Positions 1 through 11,178 of a stretch of DNA of 64,000 bases are shown in pieces; position 1 is the first letter of the stretch, and every line of letters starts with the position of its first letter. The notes beneath the pieces were generated by a model. That model saw only the letters and a program-made list of their open reading frames with translations, had not been told where the DNA came from and made no database searches. The stretch is taken from positions 254,351 to 318,350 of the forward strand of contig JXTB01000472.1 of NCBI GenBank assembly GCA_002914805.1. The letters are read 5' to 3'. A program made the position numbers and the translations under genes. This DNA is from Parasponia andersonii. Taxonomy: Eukaryota; Streptophyta; Magnoliopsida; Rosales; Cannabaceae.

Positions 1-1757
1 ATTAGACAAAAGTCATAAAATAAATCCAATTCATAATTGAATTTAATGAATTCAATTCACAATTAAATTCTGTAGGTTTAATTCTCAATTAAACACATGG
101 GACAAAGTAATCGAATACAAACATCTTTATTTCGATTTAATTTTGCAGTAAGATAATAAACGCCTCAACAAGGGTGCTTATTATCTTACCTAAGATAATA
201 AATACCTAAACAAGGGTATTGATTATCAAGAATGAACTTTGAAAAAATCACAAACTCTTGTGATTTATCAATCAAAGTAACTGATTTTAAAATCAGTAGA
301 CAATTCATTCAAAAATATTGGAGTACATTTAGAGTAAAATAAGAAAACATAAATGTTATGACATATAATCAAACAAGAAGATTGTAAGTTATGCTCTTAT
401 TGGTCATTTGGAGACTAAGAATAAACTATAGACAAGTATGCAAATTATGATCCTCCTAGTACTCGACTAAGTTTACTAGTTTATCTGAATATAAAAGAAT
501 TTAGAATACTTAACATTAAATATATCAAGATAAAATGCTTGTGTAAGAATCCCTAATACTGTCACAAATATTCAAGGTATTTTAACCTACCATAGTTCAT
601 AAGTTACCTACAGGTAATCATGTGAATCTACAAGTTAAATATGAACAATTCACTTTAGACAAAAAGATAAATATCTCATATTCTAGTTTGCTAATTACCT
701 TGTTTATTGGTCTATATAACTACAAACATAGCTCCTACAGGAGGTTAATAGTATCATATGTTGAGTGCGTAACCATCATTTCAATTCACAAGCTTTCTTA
801 AACAATACAGTCTCCTACGGGAGATTAGTATGTAAAGTCCACTCGTAAATTTATCCTAAGAGACTCAATATCATTAATATCCAGAAGAAAACCTTCTTAC
901 GGGAGCTCAGCAAGATTCTGAGGTGAGGCACATCTTTAGAACTATTGAATCAATGATGGAGACCATGGATATCTCATACCCGCTACCACTCAATCTTTTA
1001 AAATTTAGAGATCCTGATTTTTCCTAGTTATCTAACTTATTTAGTAACTATAAAATCAATTATATATATCCAATTATGCGACTTAAAGAGAATGAGCTAA
1101 TTTAAGACATTATGACATACTATAATAAACATGGTACTATGATCAAACAATTATTGTCTAAAACCAAAATACTAACACTATAATATTATACATCTCATGT
1201 ATATAAAATTCGACAATAAAAGTATACAGGATGTAACGATTAAGTAAGAAGGTCTGTGGATTATAAATCATTCAAGCAAGACTTTTCCAAAAGAAAATTA
1301 AATTATTTAGTCAACAGTCTTTCAGCCAAATATAAATAATTGAAATATTGTATTTAAACCAAGTCCTGTATAAAATATTAGTTTTGAAAAATGGACTAAG
1401 AAACTTTAACTGCTAAATTATTTAACCAATAATTTTAAAGATTCTTAGTAATAGAATTTAATCAAATTAAATTCAAGTGTATTTATAAAAATAAGTAAAT
1501 AGTTATAAAAAAATATTTTTGCTTAAAAGTTTTACAAATAATTATAAATGAAAATAATGAATATAAACAACTTTATAAACATTCATTAATTTTCTCAAAA
1601 TTAATCCATTCAAAACTAAAGAAAGGTTTAAATAATTTTGGATTAAAATATCAAAATTTAAAATCCTCTCACTCAATATGACAATCATATCAAATATATT
1701 TTGTAAAAATAGACTTATCTCATAATTATCAAAAAGCCTTTTATCACATAAAATAAT

Positions 1758-3929
1758 TGTCACGACCAAAAACCTGGGCCAGTGACAGATGAGAAATTTC
1801 ACAAAGGTGAAAAATTCATTTATTTATTTGAAAAGTGTCAAAAGTTCTAGTTTTATAAAACGGTCCATTTAAATAAAATAATTGGAATTTCATTCCGTGA
1901 ACCACTCCTACAGTTCGTATACACCATTAAACATAGATCGAATAATTATTTAAAAACGTGAAATCAAATATAAACCCAAGCAACATCATTATCCACAACA
2001 AAACTCAAATCTCAAAGTGGCATATATAGGTTCACAGACAAAATAGAAAGTAGTAATCTTGGTTCAATGCTAACACAAAGCCCAAACAATCCAAACACCA
2101 TGACAACAAGTTTCTAGTATTACCAAGAAATGAACAACAGTCAAGATGACCTCTTACTCCTCTTGTTCACCAAGACCGAACTGGACACCACCTGAGGAAG
2201 AAGGTAGGGGGTGAGCATAAAATGCCTAGTAAAAAAAAAATTACCCAGTCGAAAACATTTTAGTGATGGAGAATTCCTATATGGTTAGTTTAGTCCAAAA
2301 CATAAATATATATATATATATAATCCAAATCGGAAATCCATATATATATATATAAAGCAGTATAATCAAAATCATTCAATTCATATGCACATAACACAAA
2401 TTAATCCATACCCACGGGCTCTCATCCTCTCATCTGTGGAAATCCAGGATGATGGAACTAAGTATGCCTAACAACCTGCCTGACACCTAAGCCCATGCCC
2501 GGAGGGGACACCCGTGTGTCGCCTACCAAACTTGGAGGAGCAAAAAAATTGCCTACACCTGTCAAATGGGGAGGTAATCAGAAGTAACAAAATCCCACGC
2601 AGGTTTACGGACTCTACACCAATGGTGGGGCACGCAGCGCCACACTATAAACCCATGATGCTAACACGGTGCTCATGTATGATCCTATGACATGTGCAAT
2701 ACAGAACCGAAGTGTGAAAATAATTATGCTCGGGATTTTTGATAAAATCAGCATACTAGGTTTCATAGAAAATCAGGTAGCATAACGGCCCTATTTTTAA
2801 TATACCCAAAATAACCTGCACTCAGAAAATTCCTAGAGCAATACAATATATATACATCAAATAATCAATTCCCATCACAGATGTTCAAGAAAACAAAAAA
2901 TTACATTTGTTCTCATATGTTGCAGAAAATAAGTTTTATTCGAAAATGATATAAAACAGGGGTAATTGAGTCCCTACCTCACTCGAATAGCGATACCACA
3001 CTATCGAATCCTCAAGGTGTCGTTGACGTTTGCCCGGAAGGTTGGGAACCAATTCCAAGCCCTCGATCGTCCTCTTGTGAAAGACTAACTTCTCAATGGA
3101 GCTTTAATTCCACAAATAGACTTCACTGAATTCTTAGCACCCAAAATAGCTAGGTTAGACATATAAATTGTCCAATTTGGGTCCGCGCCCACACCGGATC
3201 AGTGGCATGCAAATCTCGATCGTCTGATCTCGATTTCCGTGCTGGTCACCGAACATATCAAACTTCTCCATTTTTCGAGTACAATCCAAAAGTGACAACA
3301 AAAACACAATTTAACGGCTGGATCAAAAAGTCAAACTTAAACTTAAAATATCCAAAAATGGTAACTTTCAATCCGAGAAAAATGCAGTTGAGATATATAT
3401 ACCTTGACAATCCTTGCGACGAAACGAATCCAATGGGACCGGTTGGAGGTCGAATGGTGGTCGGAATCGTTGCCGGCGGCCAAAAATCTGATTCGGACTC
3501 TTAGAGCTTTTCTAGCGTTGAAGGCGATAGCGGCGACCGGGGATGGGCGGCGCGGCTTCGGCATTGCACAGGGAGGCTTCACCGGTCAGTTGAGTGGGCA
3601 GACGATGGCGGAGGCGGCTCCTGCGGTGGTTTGACATTGATAGGCAAAGAGAGATCCAAGAAAGAGAGAGAGAGAGAGATCGGGGGGGAAGAGAGAAAAG
3701 AGAGAGAGCAAGAGAAAAAGGACAGGGCACGTGGCCCTGTCTTATAGGGCTGTGCAATTTTTCAAAAATTGCACATAAGTCCCCTAAATTTCAAATCTCT
3801 TTTATCAATCCCCCAAAAATTGCAATTTAGTCCTTCTGCACAAAACTTTTGAAAATTAATCCTCCCAATATTATATCCGGAAAATTGGTAAAATGTCCAA
3901 ATTACCCTCCCAAAATCCGGGTTTTTACA
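1758..3929 (-). mobile_element. Solo LTR of a Ty3/Gypsy element (Tekay-like LTR family)
   Basis: Read on the minus strand it begins TGTAAAAACCCGG and ends TTTTTGGTCGTGACA, with TG...CA termini. It is flanked by an exact 5-bp target-site duplication, ATAAT (1753-1757 and 3930-3934). The paralogous sequence at about 27241-27262 lacks the element and reads straight through, so the empty site is visible in the same window. Length 2172 bp. Inside are LTR landmarks also found at 8356-9381 and 11179-13542, such as the 'gctcacccccta' block (minus strand) and a GC-rich patch at 3440-3640 near a GA-repeat. There is no PBS, internal region or second LTR, so it is most simply a recombined solo LTR. Short ORFs inside (for example 3202-3504 plus and 3512-3757 minus) look like chance frames in the GC-rich patch. 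Confidence 0.88.
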
Positions 3930-5202
3930 ATAATACTATAATTATCTTATAATTAACAATATTTTATGTCATATACCACCGCACAAAATATTCCAATAAT
4001 TATCACATAATTATAATATTTTATTAAACAATATTTTAATCTCATTAAAATCAAGAAGAAATAATTATGAAAACAAATAATTATCCTTATACTATTATTC
4101 TCCTTTTAATTAATCTCATTAATTATTATTAATGGTTAATTATTAATCATATTAATATTTATTAAACAATAAAAATCAATCAAATTAATAATTATCAAAT
4201 AATAATACGAAAATTAATTAAATTCAATAATTAATGTTTTCTAGTAAAACATATTATCCTAAATGTAAGAATCAAGTTCATAACTAATTCTTGTCTAAAA
4301 TTAAAAATATCAAATATTTTAAATTATTGACTTATTAGGATAATTTAAATAATTAGAAAATAAATCACATTTATTATCTAATTATTAATTAATTAAATAA
4401 TTAATTAATTTATCTAATCCTATCTTAATCTCATTAAGATACTATCTTAAACTCATTAAGTTCTAAAAAGGATAATAAAAGATAATTACATTTAATTATT
4501 TTTATAACTGTATTTAGAAAAGATTAATTGTAATATTCTAAATTAGGAAATAATTAAAACTCTTTTTATTAATCGTAATTAATTAGAAACTTATAACTCA
4601 TATAATATTTCTATATTTATCTAGTATTTATATCTAATTATAATCAAATAATTCTAATAATTAAATAAAGATCATATCTAAATTTAATTGTAATAGAAAT
4701 ACAATCATTATTAAATTTCTATTATTAATTAAAATTATTTTAATTATAAAAGGATATAACTTTTCTAATTAATTAATTATATTAATTAATTACCTAATTA
4801 ATCTCATTAATTAGTTGTCTAATTAATCTCATTAATTAGTAGAGTTACTAATCTAATTAGTTTTCTTTAACTATATTCCAATTACTATAATTAGAATAGT
4901 TACTAGATAAATGGTTATTACAATTAACTATTGAATATTAATCTAATTAAATTCAAATATTTTCTATTCTAATTAATCTCATTAATTACGAATTTAAATA
5001 ATGTATAGATAGAAATTATTTACATCTAATTTGATTAGATTTAGTTTCAAATTAAATTCGAAAACTATATCTTAATTTAAATCAAATTTAAATTAAAGAT
5101 AATTACTAAAATTAAATTATTCAAATTTAAACTTTCATGATTTATGGATAATTATCTAATATTATTTAATTACATTAAATATCAAATTAATTTGAATATT
5201 TA

Positions 5203-5650
5203 TTACTTATTTAAATTCAAAATTTAAATAAAACTGATAGAAAATCTTATCTAATTTCGAAAATTAGTACTTATCCTATTCAAATTCAAATTAACTATTA
5301 GATTTATCAGGATAATATCTAATCATATTTAATCTCATTAAATATCTAATTAATTTTACTAGTTGTTACTTATTTAAATTCGAAATTTAAATAAAAATGA
5401 TAGGATATCTTATCTAATTTCAAAAATTAGTAGATATCCTATTCAAATTCAAATTGACTATTAGATTTATTAGGATAATATCTAATCATATCTAATCTCA
5501 TTAAATATCTAATTAATTTAAATAATCATTATCTATTTAAATTCAAAATTAAAATAATAGAGATAATATAAGAAATCTTATCCAATTTCAAAAATTAGTA
5601 GATCTCATATTCAAATTCAAATTAACTTTTAGATAATATCTTATTTATCT
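5203..5650. repeat. Tandem repeat, unit about 163 bp, three units
   Basis: Three head-to-tail copies of an AT-rich unit, at 5203-5365, 5366-5528 and 5529 to about 5650 (last one shorter). Each unit starts with a TTACTTATTTAAATTC-like block and carries a block resembling AAATTAGTAGATATCCTATT. The same place in Copia copy B (about 27930-28230) has only two units, so the array varies between family members. Confidence 0.8.
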
Positions 5651-5849
5651 AATTAATCCAAATTTAACATTATCTTAAAATAAATCAAATTTAAAATAGG
5701 ATAATTCAAAAATAGATAACTATCCTAATCTCATTTGAATAGTTTCCTGTTTCTAAAATTTGAATTCAAATAATTATCTAACTAATTCAAATTTCAAAAT
5801 TATCCTAGAGTAAATTAAATTTAAAATAGGATAGTTTTTTTAAAAAATT

Positions 5850-6105
5850 GAAATTGGTGGTGGTGGTCCGAAAACCACCACCAGTGCGACGGTATCACCA
5901 CCACCCGAGAGGGTGGGGATGGGTGACGAAACGGCGGAGACGTGGGAGGGGGGGGGTGTCATGCGCAGGTGGAGACCAACCTTGAGACGCGGCAGCGCTG
6001 CATGCAACAACCACGCATGGTGCGCGGTGTGTGCTCTGGCTGCACGCGGTAGGCCACGCATGGCCAGGCGCGGGTTAGCCCGAGCCACCCCTTCCTACCG
6101 ATTTG
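5850..6105. other. GC-rich island in the Copia copy A leader
   Basis: A sharply bounded GC-rich block inside otherwise AT-rich DNA. It starts with a run able to fold into a hairpin (GGTGGTGGTGGT about 15 bases before CCACCACC) and ends with CGGGTTAGCCCG, itself a short inverted repeat. Copy B has a GC-rich block at the same position (28370-28905) that is about twice as long and very different in sequence. ORFs overlapping it on both strands are short and mutually incompatible, so I do not call a protein. Confidence 0.65.
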
Positions 6106-6375
6106 TTTTTTAAATGCTGAAAAATTAAAAACATCAAAAATTCTGGAAAAAATTCATATTTTCAAACTCATTGAAAACATGTTCATGAATCTATGAACCA
6201 TAAAATTCAAGAACACCCAAGCCTAATTTTGCTAGAATCACAATCCACAATTTATCTTAACATGCAAAAATCAATAGTATATGTAATTTAATATGATTCA
6301 TCACCATGAATCATTTAACTATTATAAACAAAAATTGCTCAAACTCAAGCACATAACCTAGATATCACATAACTT

Positions 6376-6577
6376 AGAAAATAAAATGATTTTATGTAAA
6401 TTATTTGAACATTGGACCTAGGGTTTTAATTTGAACTATTTTATTAAACTTCATGAATTAATAAAAGTTTTTAGACTAGTTAATTAGGATTTTCTCTCAT
6501 ATTAAAATGAAAAATTTACTTGGAAATTTAAAACTGGTAGATAATATCATGACTTTTAAATTTTTCCAATCTCATAA
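6376..6577. repeat. Duplicated 200-bp patch (other copy at 9046-9251)
   Basis: This block matches 9046-9251 closely over its length, in the same orientation (both contain ATGATTTTATG or CTGATTTTATG, then CTAGGGTTTTAATTTG). It sits exactly where copy B has the primer-binding site and the first bases of the LTR, so copy A has lost its PBS. The second copy lies inside the Gypsy LTR fragment at 8356-9381. The direction of transfer is not clear. Confidence 0.7.
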
Positions 6578-8355
6578 TTGAGCTAACAATTAGGACAATC
6601 ATGCATGCATGTAGATATAGAAAAATATATGATCATATCATGAACGTAGTGGAAAAATTACTGGATTTAGGTTTTAAAATTTTACATGAAAACAGTTTTC
6701 ATAACCATATAACACATGCATCATATACATGGTCATGTACAACATAAATCAAATCTAGATACAAAATCCTAGAGATGAGATTAGGGTTTACCTCTTGTAG
6801 CATGTTCCTCATTGATCTCCTTATTGATAGTGATCAAACCTCCAACCCTAGATTTTCTTGTCTATGCTCTTGCTCTTGGTTGATGAGGCGAGTGGGCACC
6901 AAGTCGAACCTTCATTGGAGAATGATCAAGAACGTTTTCTTGATCCTATGGAACTCTGGGACATGAGATGGGAATGTGAGATAGTAGGAAACTTTTTCTC
7001 TTCTCCCTTTCTCAGCCTTGACCGATTTTTCTTCCTCTCTCCCTCTGTTTATGCGGGTGACTTTATTAGAGTTATTGTGTAGTTTTTTCTCTCATATATC
7101 TTATATATGTGGGACCTAAATCTGCTATCCCTAGTCTAATTAGGATTGGGCTTGTTCTCCAATTTGGGCTTTGGGTGTATTTTTATAAATATGTCCAACT
7201 CATGAAACTTATTTTTAAAAATACCAATTTCTGTGTAGAATCATTATTTTACACAGTTTCATGAAACTAATTTCACAAATACCACCAACCAATTAATGAG
7301 CTAGACAAGGGACCTAATAGATCCAAATAATTTAAACTCCAATAATATGATAAATACATAATAACTCTTATTATAGTATTTATATAAATATTATTAGTAA
7401 AGGGGACACTCCACTAAAGGCCCAATACTGTACTCTTAGATTAAATGTCATGCCTTTTATAGAGATTTAAACAACTAACCTTGATTAATTAATTCATCTA
7501 GCATATTCTATACCATATATAGAATTCTTATACAATGCCGTAGTTGGATAAGTGAAATTACCATAATACCCCTCCAACACCTATTTACCTTTAAGTTACC
7601 ATCTTTCTATCAAGGAATAATGTTGTCGATAATTTTGTTCTCAATAGCTATTTAGACAAAATCATCAACCAATTCATAAAGTGAATACTAAGATCTTAGA
7701 TTTGATTATTCCATGAATCTTGAAAGAATCTAAAGTGACATTAATGTATAGTGTCCTTAACTATTTGATGTTCCCATCAATTCATAAGCCATAACTTCCA
7801 ATATGCCAGAGTTCACCTCTAATTTCATAGAGGTTAGTTTTTTAACAAATCAAAAGGCTTATAACCCATGAAAGCAAGTCTAGTCAAATATCAAGGATTA
7901 AGATCTATATGCTAAAAGTTAGTTTGTGATAATATAGGAATTTAGTTATGGCACTCTATTTCTTTATATTACCTAGTTCAGTTTAATACGCATAACTTGT
8001 TTATGTTATAATATTGTTTCTATCAGAATTCAGATACTTCAATGATTTGAGACACATCATTCCAGTTAAGATAGACAAAGACTACAATCTATTGTAAATA
8101 AAGTATTGCATCTTTATTTACAAATTGTAATCTACTTCATTTAGACTCAGATAAAGAAACATATCTCCCCATAATTAACACTTAATCATGTTTGTTTCTT
8201 TATACACATATAAAGTCATGGAATCTTTTTCAGATGAATGAACTATTCAACTAAGATAGTTTAATTTAGCAAATATCATAATTTCATATAAGAGATAGTT
8301 GTTTACACTCAAAAGGGTAAAATTGAAAATCTGCTTTCTAGGGCAAAAATCCCAA
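6578..8355 (-). mobile_element. LTR of Copia element copy A (5' LTR on the minus strand)
   Basis: It aligns along its length with the LTRs of copy B (18503-24066 minus its insertion, and 29203-31009). Shared landmarks include the CATGCATGTAGATAT block near the left edge, TGTGTAGAATCATTATTTTACACAG in the middle (written here only as a landmark around 7220-7250), and GGCAAAAATCCCAA at the right edge. The extreme left end is altered (the TGTTGG end is replaced by the patch at 6376-6577), and the right end stops at CCCAA, short of the CCAACA seen in copy B, where it abuts a Gypsy LTR fragment. Both ends have therefore been damaged. Confidence 0.85.
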
Positions 8356-9381
8356 TATATACCATAGAATCACACATGAGATACACCTTAGGCATCACAT
8401 TGGTGTAGTAGGCAGACTAGTATACCCGCCTTCGATGAGAGCTTGTAAACCCGCGCGGGATTTTTCTAATTATTCCCATTCAGTAGGTGTAGGCATTCAG
8501 TTGCCCCTCCGGTTCGGTAGGCTTAGATACATGGGTGTCCCTCCGGTTTTCTGGTATAATTATCAGGCAGAGAGTACTTAGTACACATAGTACAAGTTAC
8601 TCTAGTTCGTGATATGAGGGTGTGAGCTCTTGGGATGGTTTGATTTATGATATGTACAATCTTTCGATTTTGACTTTGGTTTTGAATATGTGATTATCCT
8701 GGATACCACTTGTTTTATAAATTTTATTTATAAATGTATTTTGGAAAAGGTATTAACCATGCAGATTTGATAAAATTGTATTCACTCAAAAAGGTGATTG
8801 AGTTTCTACTGAGCATTTTCGTGCTCACCCCCTACTTCCTCCCATTTCAGGTGCTGACCTATTTTGTGGTAATTAATCTGGTGGCTTAGCAAACATGTTT
8901 GGAATATGCTTGTAGTTTTAATCCTTTTCATTGATTAGTTTGTACTCGGTATCAATTTCTCTTTTTAATATTAAATTTATTTAGCCAATAGTAATATATT
9001 TATTGAGTAGATGTATGAGAATGATTTTTGTTATTAAATCGAGTACTGAGAAAATAAACTGATTTTATGTAAATTATTTGAACATTAGGCCTAGGGTTTT
9101 AATTTGAACTATTTTATTAAATTTCATGAATTAATAAAAGTTTTTAAACTAGTTAATTTGGATTCTCTCTCATATTAAAATGAAAAATTTACTTGGAAGT
9201 TTAAAACTGGTAGATAATATCACGACTTTTAAATTTGTCTAATCTCATAATTTACATACTTTTAAAAACTAAACTTAAATTTCAAGTACTTAAAATTTTC
9301 TGAAATTTTAGAAACTACTAATCATCACTATTTGTACTTAAAATTACCAAAAGTCGCAGCCTTAGATTTTCGGTCGTGACA
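8356..9381 (+). mobile_element. 3' part of a Ty3/Gypsy LTR (Tekay-like), truncated by Copia LTR
   Basis: It is homologous to the 3' half of the LTR at 35482-38482: both contain ATACCATAGA(A/G)TCACA, then GATATGTACAAT, then a TTGAATATGTGA block, a run ending in ACCATG(C/T)AGATTTGA, and a 'gagcat...tcac' block with pyrimidine-rich sequence. It ends GGTCGTGACA, the same terminus as the solo LTR at 1758-3929. The 5' half is missing because the Copia LTR abuts it at 8355. A 200-bp patch (9046-9251) shared with 6376-6577 lies inside it. Confidence 0.75.
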
Positions 9382-9396
9382 AAAGATATAGTAGAA

Positions 9397-9459
9397 CAAA
9401 GAATAATACTTCATAGTTTGACTGTTTATGACAATATGGTTAGACTATGGGGTGTTACA
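9397..9459 (+). repeat. End fragment of the LTR family found at 53832-56161
   Basis: About 60 bases match 56101-56161, the 3' terminus of the solo LTR in the Tat element, including GAATAATACTTCATAGTTTG and the terminal GGGGTGTTACA. It is a small orphan LTR end next to the preceding Gypsy LTR fragment. Confidence 0.6.
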
Positions 9460-10721
9460 TATATGTATTATATTTATCTGTTTAATTATATTATTTTGTT
9501 GGAGATATTAGATGTTACTAGTGATCATCATAGTTTATGAAGAGATATAGTTTTTGGATCCACTTGGACATCCTCCTTGAAAAGATGCAAAAGCTCTCAT
9601 GAAACTATAAGTATGATAAACACTATTTTAAATTAATAAAAATGTTTAATACAATATTATATATATATATAGTTGACATGCTTTTCTTTTATGGAGCCTT
9701 TCAGTTAGTTAACTTGCAAATAGAGAGATGTGGTAAATTAAATGGTCCTACTTGGAATTTGGTTAAGGTACAATTTAGATATTACTAATTTATATTATTG
9801 AATTAGATGAATTTGTTTTGACTCACTAATATTAATTGAAAACTCAATTAGAATTGTAGTGTCCATACCAACCAAATAACGTAGAATGTTGTTTCTATAT
9901 TATGCGCATGATGTAGAAAATAGTCATCGACATGAACCCATAAGAGTATATTACTATCTAACTTATGCACATTTAAATTTATAGTACTTAGTAATCAATC
10001 CTTGTGGGTTCAATACTCTTAATTCCTAAATCTATATTACTTATGACCATGTACACTTGCACAGGAGTGTGTAATTTTATAGTACAGTAGAAAATTTTGT
10101 GAATTATTGATGGTCACCTGACTAAACCCTACCCATTGGGTAATAACATTTAATGATAGGTAAACAAGCTTGCATTGAATGTCTTGAAATGTAAATCAAT
10201 TGTGTGAATTTCATAATATATATTAAATTGACACATATAAAAATTATGAAAGTAGGATAATACCTCACAAGTTCTCACTTTTGAAATTAGAGCATTGGAG
10301 CTCATAACCTAAATTTGAATATCAAGTGGCTAGAGAATGTAAGTCTAGGGTGGTTGAGGAAAGTAGGGTTGAGACAGTGGTTGGGGAAAGGACGGCTAAG
10401 GCACCGGTTGAGAAAAATGTGGCTTAATAAGAGTTATCGAATTACTTAGCCTCCAATTCTCTAAGATGCCTTTCTTGATTATCATATTTAGTTTGCATGT
10501 TTTGAAATTGCATCTTCTATTGATTTTTCTTCTCCTGTTAGAAATTGAATTTTTGTTTTAGAAAATTCCCTTAGCGCTCTCTAAGGTCTACGAAATACTT
10601 CCATCTAAGTCATCTAGGCTTCTACAGAATGTACATGACTAGAGTACTCAATTATGCCCAATGCCTGAGTTAAGATATATAAATATATATATACACATAT
10701 AGCTTCTTTATATGAGATGAG

Positions 10722-10759
<38 letters not shown>

Positions 10760-11178
10760 TCTTTCTATGTGAGGGGTGGTTTAAAAATTAGGAATATATA
10801 TGTGTCTTTCAAAGCTATGTGCAAAAAGTTGTTTTTTAATTATTTCTGCATAATTATTTAAGCAGTGGAGTTTATTTAAGATTTTATATGTACTAGGAAT
10901 GAAAATTGATGTTTTATTTTAACTATAATTTCTATTATGTGATTTCTCTCTCTCTATATATATACATATTTGGAGAGCTAACTTTGATTAAGTCAACAAT
11001 CCATAGATGTATATGGACAAATATTGTTTGTCTAGAATTATTTATGCTATCGCCATTTAATATCATGATTCTTAGATGCTTTCAAAATATTTTTCCATTA
11101 ATGCATTAATAGTATCCCAAGAAAAAATAAATTAAATAAAAATAAAAAACCAAAGTCTGGGACAAAGATTCATGTAAT
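9460..11178. other. Unassigned AT-rich DNA with (TA)n microsatellites
   Basis: No gene is supported. There are TA dinucleotide runs at about 9657-9673 and 10722-10755, and a CT/TA run at 10946-10967. The ORF at 10906-11109 is low-complexity. One frame near 9548-9610 faintly recalls the C-terminal Ulp1-like domain of CACTA transposons but is broken by stops. I treat the whole stretch as decayed transposon or intergenic DNA. Confidence 0.5.

Larger units (their letters stand above)
1..6375 (-). mobile_element. Copia-type element copy A: internal leader region, AT-rich, no gag
   Basis: This stretch is a second copy of 25500-29150: position 1 aligns with 25500 and the match runs, with scattered differences, to about 6370, interrupted only by the solo LTR at 1758-3929. 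In copy B the same stretch lies between the primer-binding site and the protease remnant of a minus-strand Copia element, so here too it should be the leader of a minus-strand element whose pol lies left of the window. It is extremely AT-rich (4000-5800 is almost pure A/T runs), holds no convincing ORF, and ends near a GC-rich island at 5850-6105. The position where gag should be is occupied by this sequence. Family assignment rests on copy B. Confidence 0.75.

Noticed and set aside
3202..3830. Several overlapping ORFs on both strands
   Set aside because: They lie in the GC- and GA-rich patch of a solo LTR, overlap one another and match no family.
9548..9770. Possible CACTA-transposase (Ulp1-like) fragment
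   Set aside because: Only a short FLDPLGHPP-like stretch with nearby stops; too weak to support.
10680..10760. TA-rich run as a possible regulatory or fragile site
   Set aside because: Ordinary dinucleotide microsatellite in AT-rich DNA.
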